64,000 nucleotides of DNA, from assembly GCA_944325735.1 (NCBI GenBank), contig CALVBI010000002.1, positions 620,001-684,000 of the forward strand. Reading direction: 5' to 3'. Shown piece by piece: positions 25,963 through 34,631 of the stretch (position 1 is the first letter of the stretch; each line of letters starts with the position of its first letter). The notes under the pieces are model-generated. The model was not told where the DNA came from. It did not search any database and saw only the letters and a program-made list of their open reading frames with translations. Made by a program: the position numbers and the translations under genes. The DNA comes from Candidatus Gastranaerophilales bacterium. Its GTDB lineage: Bacteria; Cyanobacteriota; Vampirovibrionia; Gastranaerophilales; Gastranaerophilaceae.

Positions 25963-25991
25963 ATTATAACGTACATTTTTATATTTGTAAA
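25963..25991 (-). promoter_or_regulatory. Promoter of the SLH-protein gene
   Basis: On the minus strand TTTACA (25991-25986), 17 bases, TATAAT (25968-25963). Confidence 0.7.
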
Positions 25992-26039
25992 CATGATTGT
26001 TGTAATTATATAAATTTACCCAATATAGAAAGGAAAAAT

Positions 26040-27500
26040 ATGGACAATTACACTATGACGAAAATTGTTGCAACACTAGGACCTGCAACATCTACAAAAG
26101 AAAAAATCAGAGAGCTTTTTAAAAATGGCGTAACCATGTTCAGATTAAATTCTTCACATGGCGATGTTGAAATGCACAAAACAAATTTATCTTACATTAG
26201 AGAAATTGAAAAAGAAGAAAACACTTTAATTCCTGTTCTTTTAGACTTACAAGGTCCAAAAATTAGAATCGGAAATTTACCTGAATCTATTGAAATCAAA
26301 AAAGGTCAAATTTTAAAATTCCGTCACCAACCAGAAATTACAGGCGATATTTTACCTGTTGACTATAAAGGAATGGCTGATGATGTTACTCCTGGCGAAA
26401 TGATTATGATTGATGACGGAAAAATTCAACTTGAAGTAAAAAAAGTTGAAGACAAAGTAATCTTTGCTGAAGTTTTAACTGATGGACTTTTAAAACAAAG
26501 AAAAGGTATTAATATCCCAGGATCTCAAGGAAGCCTTGATGTTTTAACAGAAAGAGATATTAAATTTGTTGAATTCGCAGCTCACAATGATATTGATTAC
26601 CTTGGTTTATCATTTGTAAGAGAAGCATCTGATGTTGTTAAATTAAGAGAATTATTACACAGCCATGGCAATACAACTGCTAGAATTATTTCTAAAATTG
26701 AAAAACCTCAAGCTGTTAATAATATTGATGCAATTATTGAAGTGTCAGACGGTATCATGGTTGCAAGAGGCGACTTAGGTATTGAAATTTCTAACGAAAA
26801 AGTACCTATCGTTCAAAAAACTATTATCAGAAAAGCAAATACAAAAAGAAAAGTTGTAATCGTTGCAACTCAAATGTTAGATAGCATGATTGAAAACCCA
26901 ATTCCTACACGTGCAGAAACTTCTGACGTTGCAAACGCTATTTTAGATGGTACTGATGCTATTATGTTATCAGGTGAAACTGCTGCTGGTGCTTATCCGG
27001 TAGAAGCTGTAGCTATGATGAAAAAGATTGCTGATAATGTTGAAGAATCTCCATTCATGAGAAAAAATAAATTCCCTCGTAAAATGATTGAAGAAGAAAA
27101 AGATTCTCAAGCAATGGCTATCGGTATGTCTATCGCTGATATGGCAAGAAAAATGAATGTAAAAGCTGTTATTGCTCTTACTGGAAGCGGATTTACAGCT
27201 TCTATGCTTGCAGAAGGAAAACTTAATATTCCTATTTTTGCATGCTGCCCTTGCAAACATATTTGTAGAGATATTAAATTATACCGTGGAGTTTTCCCAT
27301 ATGTTGTTGATTTCGATGCTTCTATTGACAAAGAATCTTTAAAACAAATGGATGAATTCTTAATGAAATCAATGAAATTAGAAGATGGCGACTTAGTATT
27401 AGTTACAGGTTCTGTTCCTGAACTTCTAGTAGGTGGTACAAACTTCATTAAAATCCATGAAATTGGAAAATTAAAAAGACAAGAAAATGCTCAAAAATAA
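26040..27500 (+). CDS. pyk: Pyruvate kinase
   Basis: The 486-residue enzyme transfers phosphate from phosphoenolpyruvate to ADP. Motifs include KIVATLGPAT, FRLNSSHG, LLDLQGPKIRIG, the active site block KIEKPQAV...SDGIMVARGDLGIE and QMLDSMIENPIPTRAE, with the effector-type C-terminal domain (about 355-480). The ATG at 26040 has AAAGGAAAAAT before it; an internal ATG at residue 6 is a less likely start. The pyk gene is well expressed in fermenters, and its own terminator follows. Confidence 0.97.
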   Translation: MDNYTMTKIVATLGPATSTKEKIRELFKNGVTMFRLNSSHGDVEMHKTNLSYIREIEKEENTLIPVLLDLQGPKIRIGNLPESIEIKKGQILKFRHQPEITGDILPVDYKGMADDVTPGEMIMIDDGKIQLEVKKVEDKVIFAEVLTDGLLKQRKGINIPGSQGSLDVLTERDIKFVEFAAHNDIDYLGLSFVREASDVVKLRELLHSHGNTTARIISKIEKPQAVNNIDAIIEVSDGIMVARGDLGIEISNEKVPIVQKTIIRKANTKRKVVIVATQMLDSMIENPIPTRAETSDVANAILDGTDAIMLSGETAAGAYPVEAVAMMKKIADNVEESPFMRKNKFPRKMIEEEKDSQAMAIGMSIADMARKMNVKAVIALTGSGFTASMLAEGKLNIPIFACCPCKHICRDIKLYRGVFPYVVDFDASIDKESLKQMDEFLMKSMKLEDGDLVLVTGSVPELLVGGTNFIKIHEIGKLKRQENAQK

Positions 27501-27529
27501 AAAACATAATATTTAAGCATTTAACATAA

Positions 27530-27566
27530 ATAACAGTCATAAATTATTATGACTGTTATTTTTTTC
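27530..27566 (+). terminator. Intrinsic terminator of pyk
   Basis: AACAGTCATAA and TTATGACTGTT form an 11-base stem with a short loop and ATTTTTTT tail. Confidence 0.9.
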
Positions 27567-27598
27567 AAAAAAAAAGCCTCCTTAAAATATAAGGAGGT
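27567..27598 (-). terminator. Terminator of the candidate small RNA
   Basis: On the minus strand CCTCCTT-ATATTTT-AAGGAGG is followed by C and nine T. On the plus strand the tail is poor, and pyk has its own terminator just before. Confidence 0.85.
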
Positions 27599-27680
27599 AA
27601 AATTTTCTTTTAGGAAGGTAGGAATAGGAATTTATAGTCTCTCTTTATTTAAACGATCTCTCTTAATATCATCGTGTTAT
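27567..27680 (-). ncRNA. Candidate small RNA convergent to pyk
   Basis: A leftward transcription unit of about 110 bases without a sensible reading frame runs from a promoter-like copy of TATATACTTTATATATATA (27694 leftward) to a strong terminator. The RNA holds C-rich single-strand candidates (CCTATTCCTACCTTCC) and ACCTCCTT at the terminator stem, the kind of sequence that can pair with Shine-Dalgarno regions. No Shine-Dalgarno or open reading frame over eight codons is seen at its ATG. The promoter likeness to three protein genes argues that this is a real unit. Exact ends are inferred. Confidence 0.55.
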
Positions 27681-27683
27681 ATA

Positions 27684-27733
27684 TATAAAGTATATAATTA
27701 ATATCTAATTTCAAAGATTACCCAATTTGTTAC
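27684..27733 (-). promoter_or_regulatory. Shared promoter-like module, copy D (minus strand)
   Basis: On the minus strand GTAACAAATTGGGTAA (from 27733) is followed by TGAAATT and then TATATACTTTATATATATA (27696-27678). TGAAATT sits 17 bases before the core, exactly as in the copy at 48057. The same site lies upstream of the rightward gene at 27813 and may serve both. Confidence 0.55.
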
Positions 27734-27746
27734 AAAAATTAATACT

Positions 27747-27775
27747 TGATTTTATCTTATATATATTTTATACTT
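27747..27775 (+). promoter_or_regulatory. Promoter of the 92-residue protein gene
   Basis: TTGATT, 17 bases, TATACT, ending about 40 bases before the ATG at 27813; TAGGAG elements lie in between. Confidence 0.45.
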
Positions 27776-27812
27776 ATATTTGTAGGAGACATATAGGATA
27801 TAGGAGTTAGGA

Positions 27813-28091
27813 ATGTTAGTTTCTTCCATCGCTAGATTCAATGCAATTAACACTATGAATAATGCATCTTTTGCCTCAATGCAGGCTTCAAATTCTATAA
27901 TTAATGGTCTTAATAATACACATACATTTGGCGGTGAGCATGATTTAAGCATGTTAAATAAAATGGATAAGAAAAACAGTCTTGACTTATTAACAAATAA
28001 ATTATTATACAAAGTTGCATATCTTCAAGAAAAAATGGCTGCTAAACAGCAAAGTAATCAACTAAAAAAATCTTTAAATGTTTTAGCTTAA
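27813..28091 (+). CDS. Small protein of unknown function
   Basis: The 92-residue protein is unrecognised. It is Asn/Ser/Met-rich in the first half and helical, Lys/Gln-rich at the end (LLYKVAYLQEKMAAKQ). The end faintly resembles LLFAQMNFIAMANKQ in the 54-residue protein at 48109, which has the same type of promoter region. The Shine-Dalgarno ATAGGAG lies 6-7 bases before the ATG. The stop overlaps the MFS gene by 4 bases, tail to tail, leaving no space for a terminator. Confidence 0.65.
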   Translation: MLVSSIARFNAINTMNNASFASMQASNSIINGLNNTHTFGGEHDLSMLNKMDKKNSLDLLTNKLLYKVAYLQEKMAAKQQSNQLKKSLNVLA

Positions 28092-29260
28092 TTATTTTCT
28101 TTAAATAATTCTTTTACCAATATTGAACATGCTGCAGGTATAATTGATACAAATATCAATACATTTGTAATACCAAATTTTTCTGCAATAAATCCTAATA
28201 AAGACATTGCTATTGCAACAATTCCCCAAGAAAAACCATTTATAAAACCTGAAATTATACTTTTATATTCAGGAATAACATTTTGAGCCATAACCATAGT
28301 TACAGGTGTTGCCATCATTGTAATAAAGCCCATAATAACAAATATTACAAGAGATAATGTCGGATGAGAAGAACAAGTTAAAATAAATAAAATCATTAAT
28401 GGAAAAGTTGAAATCATTGAAATATAAAATACATTCGCAGCACCAATATTCTTTTCAATATGACCACTAATTAAAGAACCTATTCCTCCTGCAAAAATAA
28501 ACATAAACAAAGCCATACCAATATAGAATGGTTTATAGCCCATATTTTTCCATAAAAATGGCAACAAAATAAAGCATGCTGACATTATCATCGTCTTTAG
28601 CATTGCAATTACATTTAAAATATTTAATTTTCTATTAGTTAAAATGCGTTTAAAAGCAGTTTTAAAATTAATCTTATTAATAACTTTTTCAGATAAAGAA
28701 AGTTTTGGCACGAAAGAAAACATTATCAATGCCCAAACAATACCTAAAAAAGTCATTAAAGGCATTTTAGGCATTCCTAAAAACTGTGTAATAGCAGATG
28801 AGACAACTGGTCCCATTGAATAACCTAAAGTTCCCATCGCTACAAAAACAGCCATTGATTTCCCTGCTGAATCATTCTGAGCAAACTTAGAAGCAAAACC
28901 AAGAGCTTGAGGGTGGAAAAGGCTTGAGCCAATACTACCGAATATAATAAATAATACTAAAATAAACGGATTATGAGCTAAAGCCGATAATGGAATAAAT
29001 ATTGATGATAAAATCAATCCCCAAAATATAAAAGAACGTTTTACTATATTATCAGCAAAAAATCCAAATAAAGGCTGCAAAAGCGATGAAAATATATGAG
29101 ATATTGTCAATATTATTGTAGCAATAGCCATTGAAATCCCTATTTTTGCCGCAATAAAAGGCATAATAGGATTTAATACACCTGTATAAATATCGTTTAT
29201 AAAATGTGCTCCACTTAACCAAATAAGAGCTCTTTTGTTTTGGGGTAAATTGTTTTTCAT
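28088..29260 (-). CDS. Major facilitator transporter, fosmidomycin-resistance-like
   Basis: The 390-residue protein has about 12 hydrophobic helices. The first part, HFINDIYTGVLNPIMPFI, and the SSLFHPQALGFASKF stretch (about residues 110-125) are characteristic of the Fsr-like branch of MFS, which exports small drugs or sugar-like compounds by proton exchange. The substrate is not knowable from sequence. It is last in a three-gene leftward group after a TPR lipoprotein and lgt (37-base gap). The Shine-Dalgarno-like AAGG lies too near the ATG, so translation could be weak or the site could differ. Confidence 0.82.
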   Translation of the reverse strand: MKNNLPQNKRALIWLSGAHFINDIYTGVLNPIMPFIAAKIGISMAIATIILTISHIFSSLLQPLFGFFADNIVKRSFIFWGLILSSIFIPLSALAHNPFILVLFIIFGSIGSSLFHPQALGFASKFAQNDSAGKSMAVFVAMGTLGYSMGPVVSSAITQFLGMPKMPLMTFLGIVWALIMFSFVPKLSLSEKVINKINFKTAFKRILTNRKLNILNVIAMLKTMIMSACFILLPFLWKNMGYKPFYIGMALFMFIFAGGIGSLISGHIEKNIGAANVFYISMISTFPLMILFILTCSSHPTLSLVIFVIMGFITMMATPVTMVMAQNVIPEYKSIISGFINGFSWGIVAIAMSLLGFIAEKFGITNVLIFVSIIPAACSILVKELFKENN

Positions 29261-29297
29261 ACCTTAATTTAATGACAAATAATAAAAAAAATCAATG

Positions 29298-30086
29298 TTA
29301 GTTTGCGTTATCTTTATATATTAGAAAAGCCATAAATACTGCAGCAAATAAAATTATTAAAAGTGAAACTAATTGTGCCACAGGATAACCATAAATATTT
29401 AGAACACTGTCAATCCTAAAATGTTCAACAAAAATTCTTACAAAAGAATATAAAATTAAATATATACAAGCAATAATACCAGGATGTTTAGAACATCTTT
29501 TAAAAATTGCTAAAAGTATCAAAAATATTATTAAATCCAATATACTTTCATATAAAAAAGTCGGATGAAAATATTCAAATTTCACATATTGAGCAGGTCT
29601 TTGAGAAAGCGGGATAAACAATTTCCAAGGAAGATTAGTAGGAGTTCCAAAAGCCTCTGAATTAAAGAAATTTCCCCATCTTCCAATACATTGCCCTAAT
29701 GCCGTTCCACATAAAAAAACATCAATAAGTTTCAAAAAAGACATTTTATAAATTTTTGAAAAAGCAAATAAAGTCAAAATACCAATAATAATAACACCAT
29801 GAATAGATAAACCACCTTGTCGTATATAAAAAATTTCCAAAGGATTTTCAATATAATAAGAATAATTAACAAGACAATAATATAATCTTGCACCAATTAT
29901 TCCAATAATTATTAAATACGGAGCAAAATCCATGATACAAGAAGCTTTATCTAATCCGTAAAACTTTTTATATAAAAAATAAGAAGCATAAACACCTATA
30001 AAAATTGCTAAAGCAAGTATTATTCCATAATAATAAACAGGAAATCCAAAAATATTAAATGCAACTTCTGCCGGTGATTGAAACAT
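29298..30086 (-). CDS. lgt: Prolipoprotein diacylglyceryl transferase
   Basis: The 262-residue membrane enzyme moves diacylglycerol from phosphatidylglycerol to the lipobox cysteine of prelipoproteins. Seven or so hydrophobic helices are seen, with GGLSIHG carrying the essential His (residue 96) and the Lgt signature GRWGNFFNSEAFG (135-147). ARLYY near 66 and HPTFLYES are also typical. It starts 3 bases after the stop of a gene for a lipoprotein, its class of substrate. Confidence 0.96.
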   Translation of the reverse strand: MFQSPAEVAFNIFGFPVYYYGIILALAIFIGVYASYFLYKKFYGLDKASCIMDFAPYLIIIGIIGARLYYCLVNYSYYIENPLEIFYIRQGGLSIHGVIIIGILTLFAFSKIYKMSFLKLIDVFLCGTALGQCIGRWGNFFNSEAFGTPTNLPWKLFIPLSQRPAQYVKFEYFHPTFLYESILDLIIFLILLAIFKRCSKHPGIIACIYLILYSFVRIFVEHFRIDSVLNIYGYPVAQLVSLLIILFAAVFMAFLIYKDNAN

Positions 30087-30089
30087 ACA

Positions 30090-30668
30090 CTACTTCACTG
30101 TATTTTTAGCAAGGAGCATTTGAAGTTCCTTTATTTTATCCTCAACATACTTTCTATCATCAATTGAGCTCTCTTTATCTAAATATATCTGATAATCAGA
30201 AATAGAGTTATTTAAAAGAGTTGTTAACATTTTCAATGAATTTTCAGATAACTTAATTTCTTTAATATCTTCATCATCAGACAGTTCGACTTTTTCAATT
30301 GAATCATCATCATTAACTTTAACATTTCCTGCAATAATATCCTTAGCTAAATTTTCTTCACAAACAGCTAAAGAATAATATGCGTCAGGAAAATCAGGGT
30401 TTAATTTTATAGCATCATTATACGTCTTAATCGCGTTTGCATAATCTTCAGCTTTTGTGTAAGCAACCGCAAGATTATATTGAGTTTCAAATATACTACC
30501 GTCTAAATCAACACTAGACTTTAATCTTTCAATAGCAGAAGCATAATCGCCTTTTTCCATAAAATCTTGAGCTTTATTATTTAACTCTTGCACAGCAAAA
30601 TTATTTATACATGCTGTTGAAATTACAGAAATAAACAAAATTGTAGCTAGTAAAAAAGCTTTTTTCAT
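30090..30668 (-). CDS. TPR lipoprotein
   Basis: The 192-residue protein has a lipoprotein signal peptide MKKAFLLATILFISVISTAC with the lipobox Cys at residue 20. About two to three TPR units follow (about 30-115: AIERLKSSVDLDGSIFETQYN, AIKTYNDAIKLNPDFPDAYYS), then an acidic linker and a C-terminal helix. It is likely anchored at the outer face of a membrane and may hold partner proteins. It is directly upstream of lgt (3-base gap). Confidence 0.9.
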   Translation of the reverse strand: MKKAFLLATILFISVISTACINNFAVQELNNKAQDFMEKGDYASAIERLKSSVDLDGSIFETQYNLAVAYTKAEDYANAIKTYNDAIKLNPDFPDAYYSLAVCEENLAKDIIAGNVKVNDDDSIEKVELSDDEDIKEIKLSENSLKMLTTLLNNSISDYQIYLDKESSIDDRKYVEDKIKELQMLLAKNTVK

Positions 30669-30778
30669 GCTATAATCAACCTCATAAAATTAATTGTAAT
30701 TTTTATTATAAAATAAATTACATATATAATGCAAATTTTATACATAAAAGTTACAAATTGAAAATGAGAGGATTTTAT

Positions 30779-31036
30779 ATGTCAGAAGATAAAGTAATAA
30801 AATTAGGGGCAAAAAGAGAAAAATCATCAGAAAAAGAACATAAAGAAGATGATTTAGTATATTGCAGTTTTTGCGGAAGACCTAATACACAGGTTTTGAA
30901 AATGGTACAAGGTCCTGGGGTTAATATCTGCTCTGAATGCGCAATGATTGCTGTTCAATACTTAATTTTAAATGACAGAATGCCATCTGCAGAAGCTCAA
31001 CAAATCCTTGACGCTTTTTGGGGGAAAGCTCGTTAA
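30779..31036 (+). CDS. Stand-alone ClpX-type zinc-binding domain protein
   Basis: The 85-residue protein consists of a Lys/Glu-rich N-terminal 25 residues and one ClpX C4 zinc domain: CSFCGRPNTQVLKMVQGPGV followed by ICSECAMIAVQYL. In ClpX this domain dimerises and binds substrates and adaptors, but here the AAA+ motor is absent. It is not a fragment of a nearby gene, as the reading frame stops cleanly and the next gene begins in the overlapping TAATG. The start is the ATG at 30779 with GAGAGGA upstream; a TTG 21 bases earlier is unlikely. It heads a run of eight genes, the fifth of which encodes Clp_N repeats without a motor. Confidence 0.85.
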   Translation: MSEDKVIKLGAKREKSSEKEHKEDDLVYCSFCGRPNTQVLKMVQGPGVNICSECAMIAVQYLILNDRMPSAEAQQILDAFWGKAR

Positions 31037-32550
31037 TGATTGATAAATTTGAACTTAATCCTTTTGAATTAAAAGCTGAAATTATAAAAATTTTAGAAAA
31101 ATTAAAAGGAATAAAAGATTTTGAAAATTATGAAATCCACTATAAAACTCTTGATCAACAACCAGATAAGAGTATTATTACAAAGCTTTTATTTAAAGAA
31201 ATTAATAATCCAGACTCAAATCAAGATTTAATAAAATTCCTCTTGCTTAGATATTGTCCAAAAGATGAACTTATAGAAAAGCTCTGGAATATAATTAAAA
31301 ACAATTTAACATCAAACCAAGCCAAAATATTTGCTTTAGACCTGCTAAGAGATATTGATACAAACTGGACTTATGATGAATGTGATAAATACATTGATAA
31401 CCCAAATGAACTTGTAGATGCTGACACTAGAAAAATTCTCGATAATGCAATTATTAATCCTGAAGTCCAAATTGATTTTTTAGACTTTTTAAATTCTCTG
31501 CCTGATAATGACAAAATTATACTTCTTAAATCATTAGGCGAAGATTATTCTAAAGATGAGCTTGCAAATATGCTTATCCCAGTATTTTTATCAATGCCAT
31601 ATAGTGAGGTGGGGAAAACAGCCCTTGAAATTTTAGGAAATTCTCAATCTCAATTGGCATATCACGCTCTCAATTCTGTACTTGACACGATTGATGAAGA
31701 TTTAAAACCTGCAATTATGAAGAATTTATCAATATTAAAAATTGCAGGAATTAGAGAAGACAAATCTATTGAATTCTATAAAAAACTCTTAGAAAATTCA
31801 AAACCTTACAAATTCTGCATAACTTACCCTGACGGTCATGGCAATCAAGCTGTTATAATTTCTAGAATTAACAAGCAAGGGAAAGTTCAATTTGTTGCAA
31901 TTGTAATTGATGATTACAAAGGTGTTCGCGATTGCTTTGGATTTAATGAAATTTCAAAATTCGAATGCAATACAATTATAGAAAGATTTTACAGAGGTCA
32001 AAGAGCTCTTGAAGTAGAACCTGGAATTTTAAAATCAATACTTATAAAAGCTGAAAAATTATCTAACCATAAAATACCTTATGAATATGTTTGTTGGAAA
32101 AATTTATTAGCTGACATTGAGCCAATTGCTTTAAAACTTGATTACAAAATAAAAAAACTGACAAATAAAGAATTTGAGAACATTTTACAAAGTGATTTCA
32201 CTGATTACTGGTTTCTTAACAGCACATACAGTGATGAATTTGAGGATTTCATAAAAATACTCAATGATACACAACCTGAAAATTATGAGACAATTATTGA
32301 TGAAAACCTCGAAAAAATATTCTATAAAGAAGAATATCAAGTATGGTCTCAAAGAATATTAAACACAGCATTACTAAAAAAACTTGCAAACGATGAAAAA
32401 ACTGCTCAAAATTTATATTCTTTGTATAATGATAAAGAACTCAAACGAGAATTATTCAAAAATATAATAAGAAAAAGTATCTATGAATACTACTTTGCAA
32501 AACAAGACAAAGAAAAAGTAAAAGCAATCGAAAAAATGTGGGTAAAATAA
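31036..32550 (+). CDS. HEAT-like repeat protein of unknown function
   Basis: The 504-residue protein is not recognised as a named family. The first 240 residues are helical with HEAT-like pairs (for example VGKTALEILGNSQSQLAYHALNSVL split over two helices). The middle (about 260-345) is a beta-rich part with YKFCITYPDGHGNQAVIISR, and the end is helical. No membrane segment or Cys cluster is present. The ATG overlaps the stop of the zinc protein (TAATG), and its stop overlaps the ruvX start the same way, so all three are coupled. It may bridge the zinc domain to another protein; this is inference from context. Confidence 0.7.
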   Translation: MIDKFELNPFELKAEIIKILEKLKGIKDFENYEIHYKTLDQQPDKSIITKLLFKEINNPDSNQDLIKFLLLRYCPKDELIEKLWNIIKNNLTSNQAKIFALDLLRDIDTNWTYDECDKYIDNPNELVDADTRKILDNAIINPEVQIDFLDFLNSLPDNDKIILLKSLGEDYSKDELANMLIPVFLSMPYSEVGKTALEILGNSQSQLAYHALNSVLDTIDEDLKPAIMKNLSILKIAGIREDKSIEFYKKLLENSKPYKFCITYPDGHGNQAVIISRINKQGKVQFVAIVIDDYKGVRDCFGFNEISKFECNTIIERFYRGQRALEVEPGILKSILIKAEKLSNHKIPYEYVCWKNLLADIEPIALKLDYKIKKLTNKEFENILQSDFTDYWFLNSTYSDEFEDFIKILNDTQPENYETIIDENLEKIFYKEEYQVWSQRILNTALLKKLANDEKTAQNLYSLYNDKELKRELFKNIIRKSIYEYYFAKQDKEKVKAIEKMWVK

Positions 32551-32951
32551 TGTATAAAGTAATGGCACTTGATATCGGCACAAAAAGAATTGGAATCGCA
32601 CTAAGCGATTATCTTTTAATGCTTGCAAACGGCCATTCATACATTCAAAGACAACCTGAAGACAAAGCGATTGCGGAAATTTTAAAAATAGCAAAAGACA
32701 ATAATGTAAAAAAAATAGTAGTAGGTGTTCCATACAATATGAACGGCACTCAAGGCTCTCAAGCACAAGATTGCAAAAATTTTGCATCTAAAATTACCGG
32801 TTATGAGATATTCTATGAAGATGAAAGACTCACATCTGACACTGCAGAAGAAAATTTAAGAGCAAAAAAAATAGACTTTAGAAAAGACAAAGGACTGGTT
32901 GATATAGAAAGTGCTTGTATTATACTTGAACAGTATCTATCAAGATGTTAA
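32550..32951 (+). CDS. ruvX: Putative pre-16S rRNA nuclease / Holliday junction resolvase (YqgF/RuvX)
   Basis: This 133-residue RNase-H-fold protein has MALDIGTKRIGIALSD with the first catalytic Asp (residue 8), VVGVPYNMNG, DERLTS and DIESACIILEQYL with the last acidic residues. YqgF proteins process the 5' end of 16S rRNA; some are described as junction resolvases. A GTG 12 bases upstream is in frame, but the ATG in TAATG with the preceding stop is the better start. A DUF1292 gene follows, as in the yrrK-yrzB order of Firmicutes. Confidence 0.93.
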   Translation: MYKVMALDIGTKRIGIALSDYLLMLANGHSYIQRQPEDKAIAEILKIAKDNNVKKIVVGVPYNMNGTQGSQAQDCKNFASKITGYEIFYEDERLTSDTAEENLRAKKIDFRKDKGLVDIESACIILEQYLSRC

Positions 32952-32999
32952 AATACAAAAACAAGTTAAATAGAATAATTAAGAAAGGAAAATAAAATT

Positions 33000-33263
33000 A
33001 TGGCAGATGAAGATCAAATCATAGAAACAATTGACGAAAACGGTAACGTGATTAAGTTTGAATTATTTGACATCGTTGAAGTTGATGAACAAGAATATGC
33101 ACTACTATTACCAGTAGACGAAGAAGAAGAATCTACAGAAGTTGTATTAATGAGATTGTCTAAAGAAGGCGAAGAATACTTATTCGAAACAATAGACGAT
33201 GACGAAGAATTTGAAAAAGTAGCAGCTTATGTAGAAAGCATGGAAGACGAAGACGAGGAATAA
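33000..33263 (+). CDS. DUF1292 protein (YrzB-like)
   Basis: The 87-residue acidic protein matches the DUF1292 pattern: IETIDENGNVIKFELFDIVEVDEQEYALLLP and VVLMRLSKEGEEYLFETIDDDEEF. The function is unknown, but the gene is found right after ruvX in many Firmicutes, and the same order here supports the assignment. The Shine-Dalgarno AGAAAGGAAA lies before the ATG. The next gene begins 3 bases after its stop. Confidence 0.9.
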   Translation: MADEDQIIETIDENGNVIKFELFDIVEVDEQEYALLLPVDEEEESTEVVLMRLSKEGEEYLFETIDDDEEFEKVAAYVESMEDEDEE

Positions 33264-33266
33264 GTT

Positions 33267-34631
33267 TTGTTTGAGAAATTTACGGAAAAGGCAATAAATG
33301 TAGTAAGCTCATCACAAGAATCAGCTAAAAAATTAGGCTTAAAAAAAGTAAGTCCTGAACTTCTTTTACTGGCTCTTTTTGACGAAGCAAAAGGGATATC
33401 GCTAAAGATTTTCAAATCTTATGATATTACAAGAGAAAAATTAGTTGATGTATTAAAAAAATATGTAGAACTTTCTACAAATCCATCAACATCAATTCAA
33501 CCTCTACCTTTTGATGATGAATACAAGGAAATATTAAAAAAATCTCTTGATTTAGCAAATAAATCAGGAAATCCAACAATATTATATGAACATTTATTCC
33601 TTTCCGCAATTTCCGACAAAAAATCAAACAACATTAAAATTTTAGAAGATTTAGGATTTGATATATACAAATCAAAAAGTTTATTAGAAAAACTTGTCCA
33701 AAAGAAAATAAAACGTCTATATCACCCTGAAATAGATGAAAATAAGGAATCAAAAGAAAATAAAGCAGAAGAAACTGACAATATATTTGATTGTGAAGAA
33801 TCCGCAAAAGTTTTTGAACGTGCAGTATCTAAATTATCTACATCAAACTATGAAATTCTAGGTACTGAACAAATTCTATCATCTATTTTAGAAGATAAAG
33901 AATCTGAATTAACCAAAATTCTTGCACAGTATGGAGTTACAAGCGAAAACTTTGAAGAAAAACTTCAGAAAATTCAATCAAGACAATCTGAATATGAAGG
34001 AAGACAAATAATCTTTACGCCAAATGCATTCAAAACAATGAATATGGCATTAGAAACAGCAAAAGAATTAGGATCATCAGTTGTCTTACCGGAACACATA
34101 ATCTTAGGATTACTCAAAACAAAACGAGGAATCGCTTATGACATATTAAAAGAATTAAAAATTCCAGAAAATGACTTAGCACACAGCATAATAAAACCAA
34201 TTGAGAAACAAATGCCTGAAACTCTTACAATATTACGCCTTGCAAAAGAAGAAGCAAGAAGATTAGGAAGAAATATTGTAGGAACTGAAATGTTTCTTCT
34301 CGGTATAATTGGAGAAGCTACAGGAATTGGCGGTCAAGTCCTTTCTGAATTAGAAATAAACATTAAAGATGCAAGAACTGTCGTTGAAAATTTAATTGGG
34401 TTTGGTAACGAATACTACGATAAAGAAATCATATTTACCAAACGAGCAAAACGAGTTCTTGAAACAGCTTGGGAATTAGCCAAAAAAGATCACAAACAAA
34501 AAATTGAGTCAGCTCATATGTTACTTGCACTTACAACAGAACCTGATTCTTTAGCTATGAAAGCTCTAGAAACCTTAGGAGTTGATGCTGTTGAAATTAA
34601 AGAAGGTGTAAAAAAACTTCAAGAGGCTTAA
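33267..34631 (+). CDS. Protein of tandem Clp_N repeats without AAA+ module
   Basis: The 454-residue protein begins MFEKFTEKAINVVSSSQESA, as does cyanobacterial ClpC, and contains three double Clp_N domains (about 1-145, 175-310, 310-454). The third is the most ClpC-like, with EEARRLGRNIVGTEMFLLGIIGEATG split across it and a second half FTKRAKRVLETAWELA. There is no Walker A or B anywhere. In ClpC the N domain binds adaptors (MecA, McsB) and substrate, so a free array may act as an adaptor, inhibitor or decoy. The start is a TTG with GAGGAA upstream and is the only start aligning with the ClpC N-terminus. Confidence 0.9.
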   Translation: MFEKFTEKAINVVSSSQESAKKLGLKKVSPELLLLALFDEAKGISLKIFKSYDITREKLVDVLKKYVELSTNPSTSIQPLPFDDEYKEILKKSLDLANKSGNPTILYEHLFLSAISDKKSNNIKILEDLGFDIYKSKSLLEKLVQKKIKRLYHPEIDENKESKENKAEETDNIFDCEESAKVFERAVSKLSTSNYEILGTEQILSSILEDKESELTKILAQYGVTSENFEEKLQKIQSRQSEYEGRQIIFTPNAFKTMNMALETAKELGSSVVLPEHIILGLLKTKRGIAYDILKELKIPENDLAHSIIKPIEKQMPETLTILRLAKEEARRLGRNIVGTEMFLLGIIGEATGIGGQVLSELEINIKDARTVVENLIGFGNEYYDKEIIFTKRAKRVLETAWELAKKDHKQKIESAHMLLALTTEPDSLAMKALETLGVDAVEIKEGVKKLQEA

